A DNA stretch of 32,134 bases from Bryobacterales bacterium (lineage in GTDB: Bacteria > Acidobacteriota > Terriglobia > Bryobacterales > Bryobacteraceae): contig JAEUQE010000085.1 of assembly GCA_016789785.1 (NCBI GenBank), positions 1 through 32,134 on the forward strand, given 5' to 3'. This document shows positions 24,877 to 31,223 of this stretch, in pieces. The notes under the pieces are model-generated. The model was given only the letters and a program-made list of their open reading frames with translations. It was not told the DNA's origin and searched no databases. The position numbers and the translations under genes are program-made. How positions within the stretch are numbered: position 1 is the first letter of the stretch; every line of letters starts with the position of its first letter.

Positions 24877-25856
24877 GTTGTTTCTTCCTTCCTTCGTTGT
24901 GGGTTGCGGGGGTGTGGTCAAGGGCTGGCCACATGGCGCGGCGTGCGGTCCGGAGCGTTCGTTTCCCTCTGGGCTTGGCTTCCTACGTTGGGGCGTTGTC
25001 GCGTGCGGTGTGCGCATGCGGGGCGGTGGCGTTTCCTATCTTCCGATTCAGTTGTCAAATACCGTGTGGACTGCCTTACTCGTAAGCGTCCATCTACTGT
25101 ATTTATCGGCATTCCAGCGAGATACCTTAGTGTTCGTGGGCATCCTGAGCATGTAAATTACTGTGCGACATATGCACGCGTAAGCTGAGCATCGCGCGTG
25201 TTACTCAAGCACGCTGCCGGCGGCGCGGATCGCGCGCCTGCCCGCGCGCCTGGTTCGGTGCGCTTCCGGACCCTTGCAGGAGGTGAGCCTTCGTTCCCCC
25301 CAGCGGGGGGCGGAGGGGGGAGAAGAACTGCGAGCGAGGCGCGTGCCTGGGCCGCAGTGACCTTGCAGTATGGAGCCGCCCCCATGCGTGAGAACGGCGA
25401 AGCGGAAGCGGAAGCGGGGGAGCAAATGCCCGTGATGGGCTGAGCGCAGCACGATGACTGAGCTGTTGCATCGGAGTATGCATTTGCGGAGCGCTGGAGC
25501 GGGAGCGCAGCCGACGCATGGGAAGGGGCGGCGGTACTGCAAGCGAGCGAGGACGGCGGCGCCGTAGCGCCTGGTCACGTGCACTGCCCGCCGGCGCAAG
25601 CGTGAGCAGCTTCAAACGGTGACGCGTGCTCTGCGGCGCAGGTGGCCGCGAAGAAGCGGCGCATGCGATCGCCCGCCAGCCGCGGCGAAGAGCGGACGCG
25701 GAAGCCGGGACGCGTGGGCGCGTGTCGCGCCTACGCTGACGTGGATGGCGCGCTATCGAGGGTCGGCTGCACTACGACAGCAGGGAACTGCATCGGAGCT
25801 TGGAAGCTCGAGTGTCGAACGCGGCGCGGTGCGGAGCGTGAGTGCTGCTGACGTTG
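24877..25856. other. Gene-free region: operon leader and island B
   Basis: No gene can be supported here. Bases 24877-25190 are the upstream region of the minus-strand operon and include an unusually A/T-rich patch at about 25040-25175 that may hold its promoter; I cannot fix a -35/-10 pair, although an inverted CTTAC-TC-GTAAG lies at about 25076-25087. From 25190 the DNA becomes very GC-rich, with a CCCCCC/GGGGGG hairpin near 25296-25310. Pieces shared with island C lie at 25715-25732, 25733-25754 and 25761-25773. Confidence 0.5.
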
Positions 25857-26093
25857 TTACGCGGTGAGTGCTGCTGCGTCTTCGGCGTCTTCGGCGTCTT
25901 CGTCATCGTCGTCAGCTTCAAGATTTCGCAAAAAGCGGTAGGCGTCGTTCAGGAGCGAGATTGACACACGGAAGTAGAGCCGTCTGCCTCCACCGGCCCA
26001 GCCATGCGGGAGTGTGTCGCCTGGACGGACGCGGTAGCCGTTGCCAATGAGCCCGGCGACGCAGAGGACTCGATCGCGATAGACGCGGTTCAT
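25857..26093 (-). CDS. Small protein with acidic repeat tail
   Basis: 78 residues from ATG 26093, with AGAGGA about eight bases upstream. The N-terminal 45 residues (YRDRVLCVAGLIGNGYRVRP, GGGRRLYFRVSISLLNDAYR) look folded; the tail is ADDDDEDAEDAEDAAA, coded by three copies of a nine-base unit near 25878-25905. The acidic tail could mimic DNA or contact a DNA-binding partner. It is divergent from the DUF5681 gene with a 14-bp gap, so their promoters must overlap the coding starts. Family unknown. Confidence 0.5.
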   Translation of the reverse strand: MNRVYRDRVLCVAGLIGNGYRVRPGDTLPHGWAGGGRRLYFRVSISLLNDAYRFLRNLEADDDDEDAEDAEDAAALTA

Positions 26094-26107
26094 GGGAACA
26101 TCCTCTC

Positions 26108-26587
26108 ATGCCTGATAACAACAGGGAAAAAACAGGCGGACGCGGACGTCCGAATCCTACGCGGTGGAAACCCGGGCAAAGCGGCAATCCCGCCGGTCGG
26201 CCTCGCGGGTCGCGCAACCGAGCAACGCTGCTTGCGCAGCAGATGGTGGAGGAGGACGCGGAAGAGATCCTCTCAGCGTTCCTGCAGCGGGCAAAGGAAG
26301 GGGACACAATCTGCATGCGGGTGGTGGTGGACCGGCTGTTGCCTCGCAACGCGGGCCGGTATGTGCACGTGGACGTGCCTCCGCTTACGCGCATCGACGA
26401 TGTCGCGCAGGCAATGGCAACGGTCATCAGTGCGGCCGGCTCCGGAGAGTTGGACCTTTCTGAAGCAAGGGCATTTGTCGAACTCCTCTCGAAGCAAGCC
26501 GAAGCGTTGGGGGCGAGAGATCTCGAATTGCGGCTTGAGGCGTTGGAAGAGCAGCAAGCAAACGTACCGAAGGGAGGGCGGCGATGA
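26108..26587 (+). CDS. DUF5681-domain protein
   Basis: 159 residues. The N-terminus GRGRPNPTRWKPGQSGNPAG followed by RPRGSRNRAT is the DUF5681 signature (WKPGQSGNPxGRPxGSRN), a positively charged motif found mainly in phage and prophage proteins, often next to terminase genes. The rest is helical (EILSAFLQRAKEGDTICMRV, then RLLPRNAG) and ends in a coiled coil (ELRLEALEEQQANV). It probably binds DNA. No terminase is present in this element, so the link to packaging cannot be shown. The next gene overlaps it by ATGA. Confidence 0.75.
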   Translation: MPDNNREKTGGRGRPNPTRWKPGQSGNPAGRPRGSRNRATLLAQQMVEEDAEEILSAFLQRAKEGDTICMRVVVDRLLPRNAGRYVHVDVPPLTRIDDVAQAMATVISAAGSGELDLSEARAFVELLSKQAEALGARDLELRLEALEEQQANVPKGGRR

Positions 26588-27051
26588 AGCTGGTTACCTG
26601 GAAGAAGCGGCTTGCGGAAGCGGAAGCCGCAATCCGAGCCGCGGAAGCGGCCGCTGCACGCGAAGTCTCCATCGTGTGGACGGAGGATGAACAGCGGTTG
26701 CCACTAAGTGAGCTGCGGAAGGATGAGTACGTCGCGTGCGATCTTTACGTGACGGACTGGTCTCTCGGAGGCACGATGATGTGGCGGGCGGTGGAGCGGG
26801 CCACGAAGGATGAGACGGACTTCGGCGTGATCTACGACGATGCGGACAAATTGCGGGTGGGCCGCTTGTGTGCGCCTCGGCAATGGGGGCAACTTGTGGA
26901 GCTCGAGTTCGACGACGAAGGCCGGCGGCGCGAGGCTGCCGCTGAAGCTGCGGGAAGGTCACAGCGCGAGGCTGACACGCAAGCTGCGACGGATCGCGTT
27001 GGCCCTGGTGCGCGCGAGAGCGCGGGCCAGGGGGGCAGGGGCGGGGTGTAG
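26584..27051 (+). CDS. Unknown element protein coupled to DUF5681
   Basis: 155 residues from ATG 26584, which overlaps the DUF5681 stop. A basic coiled coil (WKKRLAEAEAAIRAAEAAA) is followed by a folded part of about 80 residues (IVWTEDEQRLPLSELRKDEY, LYVTDWSLGGTMMWRAVERA, DFGVIYDDADKLRVGRL). The last 40 residues are Ala/Gly/Arg-rich and enter the GC-rich island C, so the gene may have been extended by that DNA. Family unknown. Coupling suggests it acts with the DUF5681 protein. Confidence 0.6.
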   Translation: MKLVTWKKRLAEAEAAIRAAEAAAAREVSIVWTEDEQRLPLSELRKDEYVACDLYVTDWSLGGTMMWRAVERATKDETDFGVIYDDADKLRVGRLCAPRQWGQLVELEFDDEGRRREAAAEAAGRSQREADTQAATDRVGPGARESAGQGGRGGV

Positions 27052-27407
27052 CAGCCTGGGCGCGTGTCGCGCCTGGCTGCGTGTCCGGGAGCGCGCACAC
27101 GCGACGCGGAAGCGCGGAAGCGGACGCAGCTCCTGCGCGCGCATGCGGCGGGCCCAGCGCGCGGCTCGGGCCGCGATCGCGGCCGTACCTGCGAACGTCG
27201 CCGGCGGCCGCTGCCGGCGCGGGACGTGCAAGCGCGCACACTCCCGAAGGTCGGCTGCACTCCAAGCACGGCCCGTGCTCGGCCAACGCACTTGCGGCGC
27301 CGTGCCGGTCGGCACGGTCGACGCCCGGCTACCGGCGCCGGAGAGGCGGCGCGGCGTGCGGGACGCGTGTGCGATCGCGCACACGCTGACGTGCACGGCG
27401 CGCTTGC
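27052..27407. other. Gene-free GC-rich island C
   Basis: Open frames on both strands are Arg/Ala-rich and overlap each other, and none looks like a protein. The stretch shares 18 identical bases (27057-27074), a 22-base piece with two mismatches (27383-27404) and 13 identical bases (27249-27261) with island B. Many GCGC-type inverted repeats are present, for example GTGCCGGTCGGCAC around 27302-27315. Confidence 0.45.
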
Positions 27408-27659
27408 TCAGAGGTCGCGCACTGCCGGGGGCTCGCGCCTGGGACGGTCGCACCACACACACAAGCCGAGCTCGTCGAAGCGATGGCCGAAGAATCCGCA
27501 TATGCCGCGTTTGATCGCGTACGCAGGCCTCGGCAATTGGACGTAGATCCACTGGTGAGGAACGATCCGCATCCGCTGCAGGATGCGCGGTACGCGGAAG
27601 CTGCGGATCCACCAGTGCTCTTTCGGCTGCCACTTGCGGATGATGCTTGCAAGGCTCAT
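27408..27659 (-). CDS. Basic protein with a possible zinc-binding knuckle
   Basis: 83 residues from ATG 27659, overlapping the previous stop as ATGA. The N-terminal half is basic and aromatic (IIRKWQPKEHWWIRSFRVPR). The C-terminal half has CGFFGHRFDELGLCVWCDRP, with Cys-x4-His and Cys-x2-Cys that could bind zinc. Similar short proteins with GHxF...CxWC occur in phages. Function unknown. Confidence 0.55.
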   Translation of the reverse strand: MSLASIIRKWQPKEHWWIRSFRVPRILQRMRIVPHQWIYVQLPRPAYAIKRGICGFFGHRFDELGLCVWCDRPRREPPAVRDL

Positions 27660-27898
27660 GCGCCTTCCTCGTGTGGGTCAATCGCTTCGCGTCCGGTGAG
27701 CTTGACCTGGTCCATGTTGCGGGCTTTTGTTTTGCTCTTCCGCGTGGATGGATGGTTGAGGGCAACGATCCCTTCCTTTGTGACGGCCGGCCTTGCTACT
27801 CCGACAACGCCGGGCGCGTCTGCGTGTGGCGTGAAGCGTCCCGTCTTCATTGATCTGGTGGTGATGGTGCCTTCGTTCTCGCGTGGCTTTTTCGGCAT
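27656..27898 (-). CDS. Small unknown element protein
   Basis: 80 residues from ATG 27898, with AAGGAG six bases upstream, which makes the start certain. The sequence is polar and Thr/Lys-rich with little hydrophobic core (MPKKPRENEGTITTRSMKTG, then HPSTRKSKTKARNMDQ), so it may be partly disordered. It is coupled by ATGA to the next gene. Family unknown. Confidence 0.5.
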   Translation of the reverse strand: MPKKPRENEGTITTRSMKTGRFTPHADAPGVVGVARPAVTKEGIVALNHPSTRKSKTKARNMDQVKLTGREAIDPHEEGA

Positions 27899-28064
27899 GA
27901 GTAACTCCTTGTGAAAAAGGCGATCTCACTTGGTCCGCGTGGACGTTGGACGCGGAAGCGGGATCGCCGAAACAGTTTGCAGAAGTGGGGGCGCCGGTGG
28001 TCGACGGCGTGAGGCGCGGGCGCGTAGCAGCGCGGCGCTGATTCTCCCTGTGTTACTCAGCTTA

Positions 28065-28352
28065 CTATCGAGGTCGCGGTGACGTTTCGAAAAGCTGCTG
28101 CTGCTTCACCTGGTCACTGACCTGGTTCCTGCCTGAGAATTCGCTTGCGAATGGGCAGGTGAGGAAGTGACTCACACCGTCTCGTGTGACCGGCTTCAAC
28201 TTGCCAGCCTCGGTGCGGAGGAAGTACAGCACGGCGCCGCATCTTCGACACGGCCGTATCCGGACCGCGTGTTGCTGCAGCAACTCTTCAAGTGCGGACT
28301 CGATCTGCTCCGCGGTCATCTGCGGACGCGCGTTCGCGCTCGCCGGTGGCAT
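28065..28352 (-). CDS. Zinc-finger-like protein, start uncertain
   Basis: From ATG 28352 about 95 residues: a helix (QMTAEQIESALEELLQQHAV), then a probable zinc site with C-x2-C in RPCRRCGAVLYFLRT, a beta hairpin (GKLKPVTRDGVSHFLTC) supplying a His and a further Cys. The frame is open up to GTG 28490, but that extension is Ser/Ala/Pro-rich and shadows the upstream gene, so I prefer 28352; ATG 28319 is also possible. It ends the first minus-strand gene group of the element. Function unknown. Confidence 0.55.
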   Translation of the reverse strand: MPPASANARPQMTAEQIESALEELLQQHAVRIRPCRRCGAVLYFLRTEAGKLKPVTRDGVSHFLTCPFASEFSGRNQVSDQVKQQQLFETSPRPR

Positions 28353-28689
28353 AGAGGCATTGGTCGGCGACGCCGCATTCGTCGCGGCTGCCGAAGGCGC
28401 GGAAGCCGAAGCGGGGCTCTGTGTGGATGAGCTTTCCAATTCGGGTGAGCTCTGGAGCGGAGAAGCTGGTCCAGGTGTCACGGCATCCACCTCGACGCGG
28501 AAGCAACAAGTAGCCTTCGATTTTGCGAACGCCTACGCGAGTGACTCGCATGAGCAAGCCGCCGAAGGTGGTGTCGGCATCGGGATGGACTTGAACGATG
28601 TCCCCTGGTGCGAGGTCTGCCGGCGCTTGCGGTTCGGCGCGCTCGATCGCGTCCAGAAGGGCGCGGATCTGTTCGATGTGGGAGGTCAT
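28288..28689 (-). CDS. Unknown protein downstream of the initiator gene
   Basis: About 133 residues from ATG 28689. A leading helix (MTSHIEQIRALLDAIERAEP) is followed by a beta-rich domain (LAPGDIVQVHPDADTTFGGL, MRVTRVGVRKIEGYLLLPRR) similar in composition to small KOW/SH3-like modules. The last 35 residues, which overlap the next gene, look like non-selected sequence. It starts 24 bases after the initiator-like gene and is likely co-transcribed. Family not recognised. Confidence 0.5.
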   Translation of the reverse strand: MTSHIEQIRALLDAIERAEPQAPADLAPGDIVQVHPDADTTFGGLLMRVTRVGVRKIEGYLLLPRRGGCRDTWTSFSAPELTRIGKLIHTEPRFGFRAFGSRDECGVADQCLYATGERERASADDRGADRVRT

Positions 28690-28713
28690 GCTCACGGGTT
28701 CGGTGTGAAGGGC

Positions 28714-29709
28714 TCATCGCTTCAGCCCTCGTGTGCTGTTCGCGACGGACTTTAACAAATCCGCGGAGAAATCTGGATCGGGTGGTAAGTCCAATGAGGG
28801 GGCTTGGGGTAGGGAACTGGCTGATGCGGCGGCCGCGGCTGCTTGCTTCGGCGTGTGCTTCACGATGCGCAACTCGGCACGGCGCTGCTTCAGGACCTGG
28901 GGCTGTATGCCGTGGATCCGCTGCAGGGCAACCGATACGTACCACGCGTATGACGAGCCGGGCTGCTTGCGCTCAGCCATCAAATCGTAGATCAGCCGGA
29001 GAAGCTGCTCCCAAGGAGCGACGGCGAGGAATTGAGACAGGATGCGATCGTCTGGCGGGTGCGGATCGCGGTCAGGACCGAACTTGCATTGATAGCCATG
29101 TAACCACTTCCGCGCCTGGCTGAGCAAGTCCGGATCGGCCTTCGCAGGGGTGGCGGAAAGGAGTCGATCGATTGTCCGAGTCGAAGACTCGTCGATATCG
29201 ACGGAGCGCGCGGCGGGCGCAAGTCCCGCGTTTTCAGTCGGGGGTGGTCCTGCAACAGGACCACCGTGGTCCTGAAACAGGTCCAGGGTGGTGTTGTTCT
29301 GAGACCAGGTGGGTGGTCCTAGAACAGGACCACCCATAACGGTGGTTTTGACGTAGTTGAGCAGAATCCCGGCCGGCTGAGTGGCTGTGCCGGGGCGAAC
29401 GCTGATCAAGCGGCGATCTGCGAGGGAGTCGAGGGCTCGAACTACGTTTGACCGCGCAACCCCCGATAGTTCAGCAAGTTTGCGGCTGGAAATGGAAAGT
29501 GTTTGGTGAGGCGGTCCTGGGTTGAGGGCATCGAGCCATAGCAGAATTCTCAGTTCGGCTTCCTTCAGATTGTTGGAGAGTTGGGCGATTGTCAGAGAGT
29601 GCGGTTGAGGACCCGAAGTTGACGTAATATTCGTTATCAGGAATCCGAAGGCCCCTATGCTTGACAAGACCGATACTGCCGCGCTGCGCACAGACAGGAA
29701 TTGCCACAC
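28714..29709 (-). CDS. Winged-helix replication-initiator-like protein
   Basis: The frame reaches GTG 29709 (331 residues), but the first 30 or so residues are probably not native. The clear domain begins near LTIAQLSNNLKEAELRILLW and includes a winged helix (SSRKLAELSGVARSNVVRAL, then DSLADRRLISVRPG), as in phage and plasmid replication initiators. A low-complexity linker (GGPVLGPP, HGGPVAGPPP) is encoded by palindromic iterons. A C-terminal helical domain follows (SQARKWLHGYQCKF and SSYAWYVSVALQRIHG). The layout of N-terminal winged helix, iteron-bearing linker and C-terminal partner domain recalls lambda O. GTG 29691 and TTG 29667 are other possible starts; all lie outside the right-end repeat. 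Function is inferred. Confidence 0.65.
   Translation of the reverse strand: MWQFLSVRSAAVSVLSSIGAFGFLITNITSTSGPQPHSLTIAQLSNNLKEAELRILLWLDALNPGPPHQTLSISSRKLAELSGVARSNVVRALDSLADRRLISVRPGTATQPAGILLNYVKTTVMGGPVLGPPTWSQNNTTLDLFQDHGGPVAGPPPTENAGLAPAARSVDIDESSTRTIDRLLSATPAKADPDLLSQARKWLHGYQCKFGPDRDPHPPDDRILSQFLAVAPWEQLLRLIYDLMAERKQPGSSYAWYVSVALQRIHGIQPQVLKQRRAELRIVKHTPKQAAAAAASASSLPQAPSLDLPPDPDFSADLLKSVANSTRGLKR
29243..29334. repeat. Palindromic iterons inside the initiator-like gene
   Basis: GGTGGTCCT-N5-AGGACCACC occurs perfectly at 29243-29265 and 29312-29334. A degenerate copy lies at 29265-29287 (GTGGTCCT then AGGTCCAGG), and a weaker GGTGGT start at 29287. The first three are spaced by 22 bases. 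Spacers of the perfect copies are GCAAC and AGAAC. This could be a replication origin bound by the gene's own product, or a cluster of operators. Confidence 0.7.
29617..29644 (+). repeat. Putative right attachment site (attR)
   Basis: It is the direct-repeat partner of 20003-20030 (23/28 identical). It lies over the 5' end of the initiator-like frame. On the minus strand it encodes PDNEYYVN in one frame; the differences from the left copy are mostly at third codon positions of that frame. Confidence 0.5.
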
Positions 29710-30090
29710 TTGAACAACGATTCAACCCCTGCTACCCGCGCCGAACTCAACGCCGCAGAGGAACGCATCATCACTGGTTGACGAGGCGGATACTCGCACG
29801 CGCGCCGAGATGCTCGAACAACTCCGCGCGCGATCGATCTCGAAATGGAATCCGTTTCCGATCGAGTGACCAAGCTCGAAGAACGCGAAGCTTCAGCCGC
29901 CGCGTTGCGCCTCCCCCCGGCCTCCCTCGGACAACGATTCAACCGCTGCTACCCGCGCTGAGCTCAACGCCGCACACGGTCCATCGCTCGCCTGATCGGC
30001 GCTTCCAAAGCTCGCATCGAAGCCCGGATTGATGAGAAGGTCGCCGACTCCGAAACCCGCTTGCTCACCGCCTTCCATCGCCGAACGCCA
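29710..30090 (+). pseudogene. Relics of a coiled-coil protein gene, with a 44-bp repeat
   Basis: TTG 29710 opens NNDSTPATRAELNAAEERII, then a stop. A shifted frame reads LVDEADTRTRAEMLEQLRA, and the first frame resumes with AIDLEMESVSDRVTKLEERE. From 29931 a second copy begins (DNDSTAATRAELNAA) and, shifted again, continues ARLIGASKARIEARIDEKVA. Bases 29714-29757 and 29931-29974 are 41/44 identical. The proteins look like short coiled coils of the sort found in mobile elements. Both copies are broken by several indels. No other gene is visible from 29645 to 30227. Confidence 0.55.
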
Positions 30091-30227
30091 CGATGCCCGC
30101 TGCCGCCCGCCTCCGCTTTCAAGACTACGAATGGGCGCTCGCGCAAGGCCACCGCTTCACCGCTTGCGTCTCCTCCCGCCCCTCGCATAAACTGGACTTA
30201 TAGAAAGGCGCAGTCGCATTCACGTAA

Positions 30228-31118
30228 ATGGAGCTGTACCCCCTCAAAGTCCTCCTCGCGGTCGCAAATGAGAAGAGCTTCTCCCGGGCGGGAGAAAAGC
30301 TGCTTCGAACCCAACCTGCCGTGTCGCTCGCCATCCAGCGGCTGGAAGCGCAGATGGGCGAGAAGCTGCTCGACCGTTCCGGCAAGGAACTCCTCCTCAC
30401 GGACGCCGGGCGGATCGTGCTTGAGTACGCGCGCCGGTTTGAAAATCTGGAGCGTGAACTGGAGAACGCCCTGGCGGAGCTGCGCGACAACTCCGCGGGC
30501 CGTCTGATCATCGGCGCCAATGAGTCGACGTCGCTCTATCTGCTGCGTCACATCGAGCAGTACCGGCGGCTCTATCCCCGCGTGAAGGTTCAGGTGCGGC
30601 GCGCGCTTTCCAGCCGCATTCCCGCCCAACTTATCGACGGTGACCTCGAACTTGGCGTCATCAGTTACGACCCTTCCGACGAAAGGCTCGAATCCAGTAT
30701 CATTTACACGGACCACTTATCCTTCGTAGTAAGCCCGCAGCACCGGTTTGCCCGCCGCGACTCCGTCTCCATCACCGAACTTGGCATGGAGACCTTTGTC
30801 GCGCACAACGTCATCTCGCCGTACCGCGACGTCGTCATCCGGGAGTTTCTGCGGCACAAAGTTCCACTGAACATGGACGTGGAGATGCCGACCGTGGAGA
30901 CCATCCGGCGGATGGTGCAGCGCAATGAAGGTGTCGCGTTTCTGCCGCGGATGTGTGTGGAACAGGATGTGGAACAAGGGTCGCTGGCTGAGGTCCGCGT
31001 GGAGGAGATCGTGATGGAGCGCAAGATTCGCCTGGTCTATCCCGCCCGGCGCGCGCTGAGCCATGCCGCGCGGGCGTTTCTCGAAGTAGTGGGTCAGGGC
31101 TTCGCGGTACCGGCCTGA
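30228..31118 (+). CDS. LysR-family transcriptional regulator
   Basis: 296 residues. The N-terminal winged helix is textbook: LKVLLAVANEKSFSRAGEKL then RTQPAVSLAIQRLEAQMGEK and LLLTDAGRIVLEYARR. A linker helix (ENLERELENALAELRDN) leads to the periplasmic-binding-like effector domain, about 93-293 (GRLIIGANESTSLYLL; VEMPTVETIRRMVQRNEGVA; FLPRMCV). The substrate-binding fold suggests a small-molecule co-inducer, which cannot be named. No divergent target gene lies upstream, which is unusual for LysR proteins; the region upstream is relic DNA. No Shine-Dalgarno precedes ATG 30228. Confidence 0.9.
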   Translation: MELYPLKVLLAVANEKSFSRAGEKLLRTQPAVSLAIQRLEAQMGEKLLDRSGKELLLTDAGRIVLEYARRFENLERELENALAELRDNSAGRLIIGANESTSLYLLRHIEQYRRLYPRVKVQVRRALSSRIPAQLIDGDLELGVISYDPSDERLESSIIYTDHLSFVVSPQHRFARRDSVSITELGMETFVAHNVISPYRDVVIREFLRHKVPLNMDVEMPTVETIRRMVQRNEGVAFLPRMCVEQDVEQGSLAEVRVEEIVMERKIRLVYPARRALSHAARAFLEVVGQGFAVPA

Positions 31119-31209
31119 GCCCTCCGCCACTTGGCCCTCACCGCCGCCAGTCCGCCACTGCGGGAGCGCCACTGGCGGCATTGCCTGAGTAAGTCCGGCG
31201 CCGTGCCTC

Positions 31210-31215
31210 TATACT
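31210..31215 (+). promoter_or_regulatory. Probable -10 element of the TPR-protein gene
   Basis: TATACT, a five-of-six match to the consensus, ends eight bases before ATG 31224. Transcription would begin at or just before the start codon. Confidence 0.4.
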
Positions 31216-31223
31216 TACTCTCA

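Larger units (their letters stand above)
20003..29644. mobile_element. Putative 9.6-kb integrated element with tyrosine recombinase and replication genes
   Basis: The segment is bounded by imperfect direct repeats (20003-20030 and 29617-29644) and starts with a tyrosine recombinase about 250 bases inside the left end. Inside are phage- or plasmid-type genes: a Cas4/RecB-like nuclease, zinc-ribbon proteins, a DUF5681 protein, and a winged-helix initiator-like gene with internal iterons. Several genes have Shine-Dalgarno sequences and ATGA couplings, unlike the flanking chromosome. No capsid, tail, terminase, relaxase or resistance gene is visible. Boundaries are inferred from the repeats and the change in gene content; an empty site in a relative would prove them. 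Confidence 0.6.

Noticed and set aside
25201..25615. Two overlapping minus-strand frames of about 130 codons in island B
   Set aside because: They have low-complexity Arg/Ala/Pro composition, no ribosome site and no family pattern, and each excludes the other.
26594..27765. Long minus-strand frames of about 230-270 codons over 26594-27765
   Set aside because: They are antisense to the DUF5681 partner and to island C and consist of Arg, Ala, Pro and Ser runs. The coupled plus-strand gene and the small minus-strand genes with ribosome sites are better supported.
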